Shown here: positions 1 through 7,989 of the stretch, piece by piece | Position numbering within the stretch: position 1 is the first letter of the stretch | Layout: the number at the start of each line of letters is the position of its first letter | Assembly: GCA_012032775.1 (NCBI GenBank) | Contig: JAAUQO010000047.1 | Coordinates: 1-34,685, forward strand | Direction of reading: 5' to 3' | Origin: Oscillochloris sp. | Lineage (GTDB): Bacteria > Chloroflexota > Chloroflexia > Chloroflexales > Chloroflexaceae | Length of the DNA: 34,685 nt | Translations under genes and position numbers: made by a program | The notes under the pieces: generated by a model | Seen by the model: the letters and a program-made list of their open reading frames with translations, nothing else | Told to the model about the DNA's origin: nothing | Databases searched by the model: none

Positions 1-257
1 CTGGGTCTGGAGCAGGATGGGCAGCGCCCGGCGGACCTCGGGGGCTGTCGGCGCCCAGCACCATCGAACGCAGGTCATTGCCCAGCGGGTTGCGCAGGCG
101 ATCGACCTCGCCCAGCACGCGCGTGGCCTCGGCGTAGAACAGCATTCCCTCGGGCGTCGGCTTCAACCGGCCGCCCGAGCGCTCGAACAGGGCAAAACCG
201 ATGGTCTCCTCGAGCCGCGCGATCTGGGTGCTGACGGCCGGCTGCGTGACGCCCCAT
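1..257 (-). pseudogene. LysR-family transcriptional regulator, N-terminal fragment
   Basis: Read leftwards from about 257, the minus strand gives GVTQPAVSTQIARLEE, then GFALFERSGGRLKPTPEG. This is the recognition helix and wing of a LysR-type winged-helix DNA-binding domain. The first helix that should precede it is missing: just upstream the frame reads APWGVTQ. At the left end the reading becomes atypical (SPRGPPGAAHP). Dropping one C from the run near 40-44 would give SPEVRRALPILLQTQ, so a further small frameshift is possible there. The fragment lacks its start and most of its effector domain, and butts against unrelated coding sequence on the other strand. The family call is fairly secure; the regulated target cannot be told. 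It is either a chimeric contig end or a real recombination scar. Confidence 0.7.
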
Positions 258-527
258 GGCGCCGGCCGCCCGCGCCTGGCTTCACTCCTCGCCCCGGCCC
301 ACATCGCCGTGCTGCGCGAGGAGCAACTGGTGCGCGGGCTTGGCGAGGCGATGGCGAAACTGCGCGCTGTATATGGCGAAGATATGTTGCGCGATACCAG
401 CAATCTGACATTGATCACCGGCCCGTCACGCACCGCCGATATTGAGATGACCCTTTCGCTCGGCATTCACGGCCCGCCGCAGATCCATGTAGTGTTGATT
501 CGCGCGGCGCCCGCAGATCGCGCCTAA
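258..527 (+). pseudogene. LUD-domain (LutC/YkgG-like) protein, C-terminal fragment
   Basis: The plus-strand frame ending at the TAA at 525-527 reads RPRLASLLAPAHIAVLREE, then LITGPSRTADIEMTLSLGIHGP. GPSRTADIE...GxHGP is the C-terminal signature of the LUD domain. Members such as LutC take part in lactate utilisation through the iron-sulfur LutABC complex. Only the last ~85-90 residues are present. The upstream part is replaced abruptly near 254-258 by the minus-strand LysR fragment, so no start can be assigned. The following FkbM gene begins 14 bases after the stop. I infer that the intact gene was cut by a chimeric join or rearrangement. Confidence 0.68.
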
Positions 528-541
528 AGGCGTTCTTTCTC

Positions 542-1384
542 ATGGCCACTCTCGCCGCCCTCCTGAATCGCTGCGCGCGCTTGCTGTTGCGCCATCGGGC
601 AACGCTCCGCCGGATGTTACCGCTGCAACATGAACTGTTGCTGCGGCTGCCGGAGTTTACGCTGTATGTGCGGCTGGATGACTGGGTTATTGGCGCCCGG
701 ATCGCGTTGCGCCGCACGTATGAACCGCATGTAAGCGCCGTCTTTCGTGATCTTGTGCGCCCGGCGATGCATGTGATCGACATCGGCTCAAATATCGGCT
801 ATTACAGCATCCAGGCCGCAGTGCGGGTCGGTTCCGCCGGTCGCGTCATCGCCTGTGAACCCGATCCAACCAATAATGCGCTCCTTGCTCGCAGCGTCGC
901 CGCCAATCAACTCACCAATGTGACGCTGATTCCCTGTGCGGTTGCCGATCGTACAACAACCTGCGCATTCGTGATCGACGACAGCAACGGGCGCCTGGTC
1001 GATTCGGCAACGCCACAGGCCCGAATTGTGCAGGCGGTCGCCCTTGATCCACTGCTTGCTGCGGAACGGGTCGATCTGATCAAAATGGATATCGAAGGCG
1101 CGGAAGGATTGGCACTGGCCGGTATGGAACAGATGATCAATACCTGGCGACCGGTGATCATCACTGAGTTCAGCCCAGGCGCCTTACAACGGGTCTCTCA
1201 TCTCACACCGGAACAATTTCTGGCCCGCCTGCGCAGCCTCGGCTATAACCTACGTGTGATCGATCACGTTCACGGAGTGCCGTCTCAACCCGAAAGCGAT
1301 GCCGAGATTATGGCGCACTTCGCCGCTACCCATTCCGAACATCTCGATCTCCTGGCGCAGCCAGGCGAAAAGCCCGCACCCTAG
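542..1384 (+). CDS. FkbM family SAM-dependent methyltransferase
   Basis: A 280-residue soluble protein. The SAM-binding motif VIDIGSNIGYYSI lies at residues 78-90, followed by the acidic loop ACEPDPTN (about 104-111) and DLIKMDIEGAE (178-188). All three are hallmarks of the FkbM methyltransferase family. Members O-methylate sugars or other hydroxyls on secondary metabolites and surface glycans; the substrate here cannot be read. The first ~60 residues (LPEFTLYVRLDD) match the usual family N-terminus. The ATG at 542 is preceded by only a weak AAGG at 526-529, 14 bases after the LUD fragment, so the two may be co-transcribed. The length is normal and no frame problems were seen. Confidence 0.85.
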   Translation: MATLAALLNRCARLLLRHRATLRRMLPLQHELLLRLPEFTLYVRLDDWVIGARIALRRTYEPHVSAVFRDLVRPAMHVIDIGSNIGYYSIQAAVRVGSAGRVIACEPDPTNNALLARSVAANQLTNVTLIPCAVADRTTTCAFVIDDSNGRLVDSATPQARIVQAVALDPLLAAERVDLIKMDIEGAEGLALAGMEQMINTWRPVIITEFSPGALQRVSHLTPEQFLARLRSLGYNLRVIDHVHGVPSQPESDAEIMAHFAATHSEHLDLLAQPGEKPAP

Positions 1385-1457
1385 CGCACACTGCTGCGAA
1401 GCGACGGCGTGATCGCTGCCTTCATAATCGTATAGCAATCATATCAGGAGCAGGCCA

Positions 1458-2438
1458 ATGATGCGACCACTGATCTATGCGACCCGCCGCCTGCCCGATG
1501 AAGCGGTAACAATGCTGCTCGCCAGCGGCGAATTAAGTAGTTGGGACAGCGCCGAGCAACCAGTGCCGCGTGAACAACTGCTGGCTTCGATCGGTTCTGT
1601 GGAAGGCTTGCTCAGCCTGATCACCGACCGCATCGATAGCGAGGTGCTGGCCGCTGCGCCGCGGTTGCGGGTGATCGCCAATATGGCGGTGGGCTACGAC
1701 AATATCGACGTGGCGGCATGTACCGCGCGCGGCGTTCTCGTAACCAACACCCCGAATGTGCTCACCGAAACCACCGCCGATCTGGCCTGGGCGTTGATCC
1801 TCGCGGCGGCCCGCCGGATCGTCGAAGGTCAGAAGCTGATCGAATCCGGTGGATGGGGACCCTGGCACCCGATGCAACTGGTCGGTGTCGATGTCTTCGG
1901 CGCCACACTCGGCGTCGTCGGCGCCGGCCGGATCGGCACGGCGGTGTTACGCCGCGGCGTCGGCTTCGGCATGCGCCTGAGCTATCATAATCGCCGGCCC
2001 AATCTCGAACTAGAAGCCAAAACCGGTGCGGCCTACCGCGATCTCGACACGCTGCTGGCCGAGTCCGATATCATCGTCGTCACGGTGCCGCTGAACGCCG
2101 AAACCCGCAGTATGTTCGGCGCCCGCGAATTCGCGCTGATGAAACCGCGCGCTGTGTTCGTCAACGTCGCTCGCGGCGCCGTCGTGCGCGAAGATGCGTT
2201 GGTCGAAGCCTTGCGCAGCGGCCAGATCTGGGCGGCCGGGCTGGATGTCTTTGAACGCGAACCGATCGGCCCCGATCATCCCTTCCTCAGCCTACCGAAT
2301 GTCGTGACCGTCCCACATATCGGCAGCGCCAGCATCGCCACCCGTACCCGTATGGCTACTCTGGCCGCCGAAAATCTTGTCGCCGCGCTCCACGGCCAAC
2401 CCGTGCCAAATCCCATTAACCCCGAAGCGTGGGTGTAA
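1458..2438 (+). CDS. D-2-hydroxyacid dehydrogenase (glyoxylate/hydroxypyruvate reductase type)
   Basis: A 326-residue NAD(P)H-dependent reductase. The nucleotide-binding motif is GVVGAGRIG (152-160). The catalytic triad expected for the family is visible: Arg239 in NVARG, Glu268 in DVFEREP and His287 in PHIGS. The substrate-loop motif NMAVGYDNID (75-84) is typical of glyoxylate/hydroxypyruvate reductases. The likely reaction is reduction of glyoxylate or hydroxypyruvate to glycolate or D-glycerate. AGGAG at 1446-1450 supports the ATG at 1458, although the ATG immediately after it is possible. It is co-directional with the FkbM gene after a 73-base gap. Exact substrate preference cannot be assigned from motifs alone. 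Confidence 0.87.
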   Translation: MMRPLIYATRRLPDEAVTMLLASGELSSWDSAEQPVPREQLLASIGSVEGLLSLITDRIDSEVLAAAPRLRVIANMAVGYDNIDVAACTARGVLVTNTPNVLTETTADLAWALILAAARRIVEGQKLIESGGWGPWHPMQLVGVDVFGATLGVVGAGRIGTAVLRRGVGFGMRLSYHNRRPNLELEAKTGAAYRDLDTLLAESDIIVVTVPLNAETRSMFGAREFALMKPRAVFVNVARGAVVREDALVEALRSGQIWAAGLDVFEREPIGPDHPFLSLPNVVTVPHIGSASIATRTRMATLAAENLVAALHGQPVPNPINPEAWV

Positions 2439-2569
2439 CACCGGGCAAATTTCGAAATGCAGCATCACGTTTTCGCGTCTCTACCACCCCGACTCCGCAC
2501 GCTTCCCTATGGTAAAGTGTAACCACTCAACCGAAACAACCCCTAACCTCACGGAGCTACGGGAATCCC

Positions 2570-4222
2570 ATGTCCATCATCTATCGCGTTCGTGTATTCA
2601 CGACAGCATGCTTGCTGCTTTTTGTCATCACCTCTTGCGCCGCCAGTGCTGCGCCGGTCGCCCAATCAACCCTGGTACCGGCTGCTCCGTCGGCCACCAC
2701 TATCCCGCCCACTGTCGCGCCGCCCACAACATCGCCGAGTAACCCGACGCCCAACACAGCGACACCGGCGCCGAGCGTACCAACGACAGCCCCCGCCGCG
2801 ACCGCCGCCCCACAGGAAGATTCCTTCCTTGTGCGCCAGAAGGCCGCATTACGGCCGGAGAACGCCGCCGATCTGGCCGCAGCAGCCGGCTGGGATCGGT
2901 ACACCATCATCGCCGCCATCAATCCTGCCGAACGCACGATCATCGGTACCGCGCAAGTTATCGTCACCAATCGGACTGCCGCGCCGTTCAGCACTATCTG
3001 GTTTCATCTCTACCCCAACCATCCCGATTTCGGTGGACGCCTTGATGTCGCCTCAGCCACCATCGACGGCACACCCGTCGCCTCGCGCACCATGCACGGC
3101 GACACACTCTTCGGACTCGATCTGCCCCAACCGTTGGCGCCGGGCGCCGTCGCAACCGTCGATCTGGGCTTTGTTACCCGCACGCCACGGAACGCCAGCA
3201 ATAACACCTTCGGCGCCTTCAACCAGGAAGCCGGCGTCTGGAGTATGGCGAACTTCTATCCTATCCTGGCCCGTTCCAACCTTGCAAGCGGCTGGGACAC
3301 CCGCCCGGTCAGTAGTCGCGGCGATTTCGCTGTTTCCAGTACAGCCCTTTACGAAGTAACGATCGATGCGCCGGTTGGCTGGACGCTGGTGAGCACCGGA
3401 GTATCCACCGGCGTCGAGCCGGTTACGGCTGATGTACGTCGCGAACGATTCGTAAGCGGGCCACAGCGTGAGTTTTACCTCGCCGCCCTTGACGGCCTGG
3501 CCCAGGCCAGCAGCACTATCGACGGCACCCGCGTGGTAAGCTACTACCAACCGGGCAATCCCGCCGCCGGTGAACGGGCTCTTGCTGTAGCCGAAGATTC
3601 GCTGCGCATCTTTAATACCCGCTATGGCCAGTATCCCCTGGCCGAATTCGAGGTGATTCAGGCGGCGCTCACCCAATTTCTGGGGATGGAATATCCCGGT
3701 GTGGTGCTGATCGAACAAGAGTTGTATCGGCGCAATGGCCGCGGCCTGGAAACAACCGTTGTGCATGAGGCGGCCCACCAGTGGTGGTATAGCCTGGCCG
3801 GCAACGATGCCCAGAGCGAACCCTGGCTCGACGAGGGCATGGCGAGCTATGCCCAGGTGCTGTACTACGAGGCGCTCGGCAGTAATGCAGCGGCAACGGC
3901 GGAACTGGACGCCTACCGCGACCTTTACCGCCGTGCGCGTGAAGCCGGCCGTGATGCGCCGCTCGGCAGCCCACCCGACGCCCTACGCGGCAATTACGTT
4001 CCGATCGTTTATGCCAAAGGCGGGCTGTTCTTCCATGCCTTGCGCAACCGGATCGGCGAAGAAGCGTTCAGCGCCTTCTTACGTGAGTATCAAGCCGCCG
4101 GACGCTACCGCGATGTACGTGGCGAAGATCTTCTTGCCGCCGCCGAAAATGCCTGTGACTGCGATTTACAGAAGTTCTACGGCGATTGGGTGCTTCGCGC
4201 CGTTCCCGTTCCCATCCCGTAA
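2570..4222 (+). CDS. M1 family (gluzincin) metallopeptidase, lipoprotein
   Basis: A 550-residue protein with a signal peptide ending in a plausible lipobox (VITSC, about residue 23), then a ~55-residue Pro/Thr/Ala-rich linker typical of surface lipoproteins. Zinc site HEAAH lies at residues 399-403, with the third ligand Glu422 in EPWLDEG, the HExxH-18-E spacing of M1 aminopeptidases. Upstream, FLGMEYPG corresponds to the GxMEN-type substrate motif. The N-terminal beta domain (AERTIIGTAQVIVTN) also fits M1. It is about two-thirds the length of classical aminopeptidase N, because the long C-terminal helical domain is missing. It probably acts outside the membrane on peptides. The stop at 4220-4222 is 7 bases before a hairpin shared with the convergent hup gene. 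Confidence 0.87.
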   Translation: MSIIYRVRVFTTACLLLFVITSCAASAAPVAQSTLVPAAPSATTIPPTVAPPTTSPSNPTPNTATPAPSVPTTAPAATAAPQEDSFLVRQKAALRPENAADLAAAAGWDRYTIIAAINPAERTIIGTAQVIVTNRTAAPFSTIWFHLYPNHPDFGGRLDVASATIDGTPVASRTMHGDTLFGLDLPQPLAPGAVATVDLGFVTRTPRNASNNTFGAFNQEAGVWSMANFYPILARSNLASGWDTRPVSSRGDFAVSSTALYEVTIDAPVGWTLVSTGVSTGVEPVTADVRRERFVSGPQREFYLAALDGLAQASSTIDGTRVVSYYQPGNPAAGERALAVAEDSLRIFNTRYGQYPLAEFEVIQAALTQFLGMEYPGVVLIEQELYRRNGRGLETTVVHEAAHQWWYSLAGNDAQSEPWLDEGMASYAQVLYYEALGSNAAATAELDAYRDLYRRAREAGRDAPLGSPPDALRGNYVPIVYAKGGLFFHALRNRIGEEAFSAFLREYQAAGRYRDVRGEDLLAAAENACDCDLQKFYGDWVLRAVPVPIP

Positions 4223-4223
4223 C

Positions 4224-4255
4224 AAAAAAGGTGGTTGTGCGACTGCACAACCACC
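4224..4255 (-). terminator. Rho-independent terminator between M1 peptidase and HU gene
   Basis: A perfect 11-bp stem, GGTGGTTGTGC (4230-4240) and GCACAACCACC (4245-4255), with a 4-base loop. On the minus strand it is followed by six T (4224-4229), the textbook intrinsic terminator for the leftward HU transcript. It sits directly after the stop of the convergent peptidase gene and may block read-through in both directions. Confidence 0.85.
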
Positions 4256-4264
4256 AATCCCCAA

Positions 4265-4305
4265 CAAAACGACGCCCCACCACGTATCAAGTGCAGAGGG
4301 GCGTC
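4265..4305 (-). terminator. Second, upstream terminator hairpin of the HU transcript
   Basis: Arms GACGCCCC (4271-4278) and GGGGCGTC (4298-4305) form an 8-bp stem with a 19-base loop. On the minus strand it is followed by GTTTTGTT. It lies before the stronger hairpin at 4230-4255 in the direction of HU transcription, so hup appears to have tandem terminators. Confidence 0.55.
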
Positions 4306-4399
4306 TGATTTCGATCCATTCACAGCCGATATACAAGCAGGCGCTCGCATCACATCAGGATGTTCGGCTATCCCTGCACCTTATGGCCTGTGCTCTATC

Positions 4400-4675
4400 T
4401 TAGCCCTTAACGGCATCCTTCAAAGTGCTGCTGGCACTAAAGCCCGGCGTCCGCGTCGCGGGAATATGGATCTTCTCGCGGGTCTGCGGGTTCACGCCCT
4501 CGCGAGCCTGCCGCGAGCGAACTTCAAACGTACCGAAGCCGGTCAACGTCACCTTCTCGCCCTTGGCAAGCGCCTCGGTAATCACATCGAGCGCCGAGTC
4601 GACGACGAGCTTGGTTTCTTTCTGCGAAACACCCGCCTTCTCCGCGACGGCCTTGATGAAATCGGTCTTCTGCAT
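4400..4675 (-). CDS. hup: HU family DNA-binding protein
   Basis: A 91-residue basic histone-like protein. The N-terminus MQKTDFIKAVAEKAG and the core KVTLTGFGTFEVRSRQAREG are the HU dimerisation and saddle regions. The DNA-intercalating beta arm is represented by VNPQTREKIHIPA with the conserved proline, and the C-terminus ends LKDAVKG. HU compacts and bends DNA nonspecifically. A strong GAGGAGG ribosome site (around 4684-4691) precedes the ATG. The gene is monocistronic, divergent from the secreted-protein gene at 4992 and convergent with the peptidase. On the minus strand a TATACT box lies about 60 bases upstream of the start, with a TTGACA placed too close to pair with it. I do not assign a full promoter. 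Confidence 0.95.
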   Translation of the reverse strand: MQKTDFIKAVAEKAGVSQKETKLVVDSALDVITEALAKGEKVTLTGFGTFEVRSRQAREGVNPQTREKIHIPATRTPGFSASSTLKDAVKG

Positions 4676-4900
4676 AGTTGCAGTCCTCCTCTAAATGGCC
4701 GATACAGGATTCAAGATATCCCTTCAGGACGCAGTATACCGCATCTGTCAATACCCCTAGCCCTTACAGATGCCGAATTCGGCGATTCAGAATTTCCAAC
4801 TCGCTTTTAGCGCATTAGAGTGCGGAAAACCAGAACGAACATTTGAGTTGAAAACGCTAATTTGCGGTTGTAATGCCATTAAAAGGCTTTCATCAGCTTG

Positions 4901-4931
4901 TTGTCAGGTATAGGCAAAGCTGTGGTATAAT
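4901..4931 (+). promoter_or_regulatory. Sigma70-like promoter with extended -10 for the gene at 4992
   Basis: TATAAT (4926-4931) is preceded by TGG, giving an extended -10 element. TTGTCA (4901-4906) lies 19 bases upstream, a slightly long spacer. Transcription would start near 4938, giving a leader of about 54 bases. Apart from this and the HU upstream region, the 316-base gap 4676-4991 shows no gene or recognisable RNA. Confidence 0.55.
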
Positions 4932-4991
4932 CCGGGCCGGTCACCTTGATGTGGCCCCACTACCAGGAACGTAGACAATCAGGAGGCACGC

Positions 4992-6445
4992 ATGCGGAGG
5001 TCCACGCGCACCTCTACTTATGGTCCGGCACTGCTGGCGTGCATGCTGCTGACAATGCTCGTACTCGTGCCGGCCCCGACCGCCGGCGCTCTCGGGTTAC
5101 CGCCCCCGGCAGCCCAGTCAGCAGACGCACAGCTTGATGGTGTCGTCAGTAACTCCGACGGCAGCTACGCACTCAGCCCCGACGCACTTCCCGCCCCAAC
5201 CATGCTCGGCAATTACCAGCGCCACGGTATTGTTCTCTCAGCGCCGCAGAGCTTTGCTCAGCCCGTCAGCCGACTACAGATTCAATATCAGGCCGGCGTA
5301 CCTGCCGGCAGCGCCTTCCGCATTGATCTGCGCAGCAGCGTCGATGGTTCGCGCTGGCTTCCCTGGACAACCGAGTTGTCCAATGCTGCCGTGATCCACT
5401 TTCCACAGCCGATCCGGGCGGCCCAGTATCGAATCACCCTGCTCGGCTCAACAACCATCGGCCCACAGATCACGCCGCCGATCCTGGCGCCAACGAACGC
5501 AGCGGCCACCGCCGAGGCAGCAGCCGTCGATCCCTACGCCATCGCGCCGACATTCCGTATTCGCGCTACGCGCCAGGGCATGATCGGCGGGCGCACGGCG
5601 AACGGCTATATTATTCCGCCCAAGGCCCGCTTCGTCTCGCTCCCCGATTGGAGCGTCCTTTCCAGTCGCGGCGGAAATGAATACCAGGTACGCATCAGCT
5701 ATCGCGGGCGCAGCACCGTTGTTCCGGTCTACGATGTCGGCCCTTACAGCGGTCGCGACGATTATTGGGATATTGTGCGCAACGGCTACCCCGATCTGGA
5801 GCGCGGTTGGCCGATGGACCATGCCGCCTATTACGAGGGGTACAACAACCGGCGCGCCGACAAAGGCTATGTGCGCTTCCCAACCGCAATGGATGTCGGC
5901 GACGGTGCCTGGATCGACGATCTCGGCATCGTCGGTGATCAGGCTGAGGTGGAAGTAACCTACCTGTGGCTTGGCCAGGATCCATTCGCCGGCCCGCCGG
6001 CCCGCGATCCTGCCGTCGCGACCACCGGATCAGCGAACTTGGCGGCGATTTCTGGCACAACAACGGCCCCTTCGGCGTCAGCCCGGTTGGTTGCGGCCAG
6101 GGCCGTCATGCCTATTACACCGTCAGTGTCAGTGATCCGGCCAAAAGCACCAGCGTCGCCCGCTGGCAACCGAACCTCCCGCAGAGCGGTATGTACGAGG
6201 TGTATGCCCACATCCCGGTCTGCCCCGACAAGCGCCCCTCGGTAACCCAGGCGCGCTACGTCGTCCAGCACGCCGAAGGCGCCCTGGAGGTGACGGTCGA
6301 TCAGAGCCGCCAGACAAACTGGGTGCTGCTGGGCCGCTTCCCCTTCAGCGCCGGCAGTGCCGGATTCATCCAACTGAGCGATCTCGCCGGCGACGCCGGC
6401 CGCACCGTCTGGCTCGACGACGTGCGCTTTGTGTACACCCCCTAA
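4992..6445 (+). CDS. Secreted double-psi beta-barrel / golvesin-C-like protein (frameshifted)
   Basis: ATG at 4992 behind AGGAGG opens with an export signal (GPALLACMLLTMLVLV, then AGA). A beta-rich region containing VSRLQIQYQAG follows. A stretch with GGRTANGYIIP, FVSLPDWSVLSS and VPVYDVGPYSGRDDYWD resembles RlpA/expansin-like double-psi barrels. The first frame then degenerates after DPAVATTG. A second frame continues with ISELGGDFWHNNGPFG and ends WLDDVRFVYTP, a golvesin-C-like beta-sandwich seen in exported bacterial proteins. The switch at 6026-6029 is repaired by one extra G (GG to GGG), giving 484 residues. A role in envelope or polysaccharide binding is inferred; no enzyme activity is assigned. 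A sequencing error is more likely than programmed frameshifting, because no slippery heptamer is present. Confidence 0.7.
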
Positions 6446-6473
6446 AATCGTAAAGGCGACGCATGAATCGTAA

Positions 6474-6508
6474 GGGCGACGTATTTTGCTATGCAAAATA
6501 CGTCGCCC
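6474..6508. repeat. Perfect 16-bp palindrome with 3-base loop
   Basis: Arms GGGCGACGTATTTTGC (6474-6489) and its exact reverse complement (6493-6508) flank the loop TAT. Just upstream, aatcgtaa(a/g)GGCGACG occurs twice in tandem (about 6446-6480), suggesting a mobile palindromic repeat rather than a simple terminator. It lies between convergent genes and could stop transcripts, but has no T-run on either side. Confidence 0.7.
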
Positions 6509-6542
6509 CCGCATCGTCACCAAAAAATCTCAATCAGTGCAA

Positions 6543-7076
6543 TTAATCGTCGGTACTGCGTTCCTGGATCACATAGAGCAACTCAAGCAACACATTCTTG
6601 ACACTCTCGCGACTATTGGCCATACACGGCAACACCTTCACCTGCGGCGGTTGCCGCAGCGCGAGGCGCAACTCATCGGGCGACCAGGCATTCGGGCGAT
6701 CCTGCTTATTCGCCGCGATCACATAGGGCGTATCGCGGTACGATACAAAGAAATCGATGATCCGGTTCGTCTCGCGGAACGTCTCCGGGCGGGTGCTATC
6801 GACCAGGATCACCAACCCGAGCATACCCTCGGACAAGATCTCCCACATAAAGTCGAAGCGCTTTTGGCCCGGCGTGCCGAAAAGGTGCAGCACCAGATCG
6901 TCGGCGATTGCGATGCGGCCGAAGTCCATCGCCACCGTCGTCTCTTTCTTGATCATCTTCGTATCGTCGGTGGCACGACGCTCGGTGGAGACGACCTCAA
7001 TCTCGCTGATGGACTTGATGAACTCGGTTTTACCGGCGTTCACCGCCCCGCTGATGACCATTTTTACAGTCTGCAC
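6543..7076 (-). CDS. Ras-like small GTPase (CvnD/MglA-like)
   Basis: A 177-residue GTPase. The P-loop is GAVNAGKT (10-17), switch I region ETTVAMDFG (45-53), switch II LFGTPGQKRF (65-74) and base-specificity motif NKQD (123-126). TTVAMDFG plus FGTPGQ instead of DTAGQ is characteristic of the prokaryotic GTPases linked to Streptomyces conservons (CvnD) and relatives of MglA. The start is a GTG at 7074-7076: GGAGGG lies 5 bases upstream, whereas the internal ATG at 7061 is poorly placed. It follows the DUF4388 gene by 47 bases, probably in one transcript. A role as a signalling switch is inferred. No GAP or GEF (MglB/roadblock) is in the window. Confidence 0.88.
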   Translation of the reverse strand: MQTVKMVISGAVNAGKTEFIKSISEIEVVSTERRATDDTKMIKKETTVAMDFGRIAIADDLVLHLFGTPGQKRFDFMWEILSEGMLGLVILVDSTRPETFRETNRIIDFFVSYRDTPYVIAANKQDRPNAWSPDELRLALRQPPQVKVLPCMANSRESVKNVLLELLYVIQERSTDD

Positions 7077-7123
7077 ACCAGCCCTCCGCTACGGTGCTGT
7101 GTACTGAATGAAGCACACATCGG

Positions 7124-7933
7124 CTACATGCCGCGGATCCGATTGATAATACGATTGACCAGACTCTTCTTCACCTTGGGTGCATCGGCCTGCGCGCGCG
7201 CACCCATCGGCTTCGGCTTCTTGACTACCTCCACAAGGCCGGCGGTCAGAAAACCATAGACAATACGGCAGGTATCAAACTCGCTCAAGCTCGTCTTTTG
7301 CGCGATCTCGGACAGCGTATCCTTGCCGTTGATACGCGCAAACACCCGCCACTCCTCGGGCGCGAGTTTCACGCCTTTGGCCTTTGCGCCGGGCTGATCG
7401 ATAAACCGCACGATCAGATCGGTTGAAGGAATACGATCTTTAATCCGTCCCCACTCATCGATCCGCCGTACACCCTCCATAATCAGATGGTCAACGGATA
7501 TTGGGGTTGGGATAACCGGCGAATCCACCGGCGGACGCTGATTCTGCTCGAAACGAAACTCACCTTCAGGCCATCCGAACAAACCATACACTGATTCTTC
7601 GGCGTGAGTTTGCAGGCTACTCTGCAATTGATCGGCGCTGATCAACTTATTTTCAATAATCACCTGCGTGAGTGTGGCGCCATTGCTGCGCCCCGCCAGC
7701 GACTGACGAACCTGTGAGAGTTGATCAGTGTTGAGTACACCCAGGCGCACCAACAAATCCGCCTGCTCGTCTTCCGGCTTCCGCGCGGCGAGCACAAGCT
7801 TTCCCTTCTCAAAGAAGAGCAGCGCACGCTCATCCTGATAATTCAGATGCAGCCCGCCGGTTTTGTAGCCGCGATCTACCAGGTAAAGGAAATCGGATAG
7901 GCCGAAGTCCCGAATGTTGCCTACCAGAGCCAT
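7124..7933 (-). CDS. DUF4388 (PATAN-like) domain protein
   Basis: A 269-residue soluble protein. The N-terminal ~100 residues (MALVGNIRDFGLSDFLYLV, GGLHLNY, ALLFFEKGKLVLA) match the DUF4388/PATAN pattern found in bacterial signalling proteins. The middle section contains LLVRLGVLNTDQLSQVRQSL and TLTQVIIENKLISADQLQ, the repeat seen in this family. The C-terminal part (EEWRVFARINGKDTLSEIAQ) looks like a winged-helix segment, and the tail is basic (KKSLVNRIINRIRG). GGAGGG lies 7 bases before the ATG. Its placement just upstream of the GTPase suggests it is a partner or regulator; the molecular function is unknown. A 56-base gap separates it from the DUF1385 gene upstream. Confidence 0.82.
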   Translation of the reverse strand: MALVGNIRDFGLSDFLYLVDRGYKTGGLHLNYQDERALLFFEKGKLVLAARKPEDEQADLLVRLGVLNTDQLSQVRQSLAGRSNGATLTQVIIENKLISADQLQSSLQTHAEESVYGLFGWPEGEFRFEQNQRPPVDSPVIPTPISVDHLIMEGVRRIDEWGRIKDRIPSTDLIVRFIDQPGAKAKGVKLAPEEWRVFARINGKDTLSEIAQKTSLSEFDTCRIVYGFLTAGLVEVVKKPKPMGARAQADAPKVKKSLVNRIINRIRGM

Positions 7934-7989
7934 GCCATCCCTCCGAGGGCCTTACGTGAACATGGTTGAAAGGAGCGCCGACTCACCGG

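Noticed and set aside
4676-4760. Full promoter for hup from TTGACA and TATACT
   Set aside because: On the minus strand the two boxes are only 7 bases apart, too close to act together.
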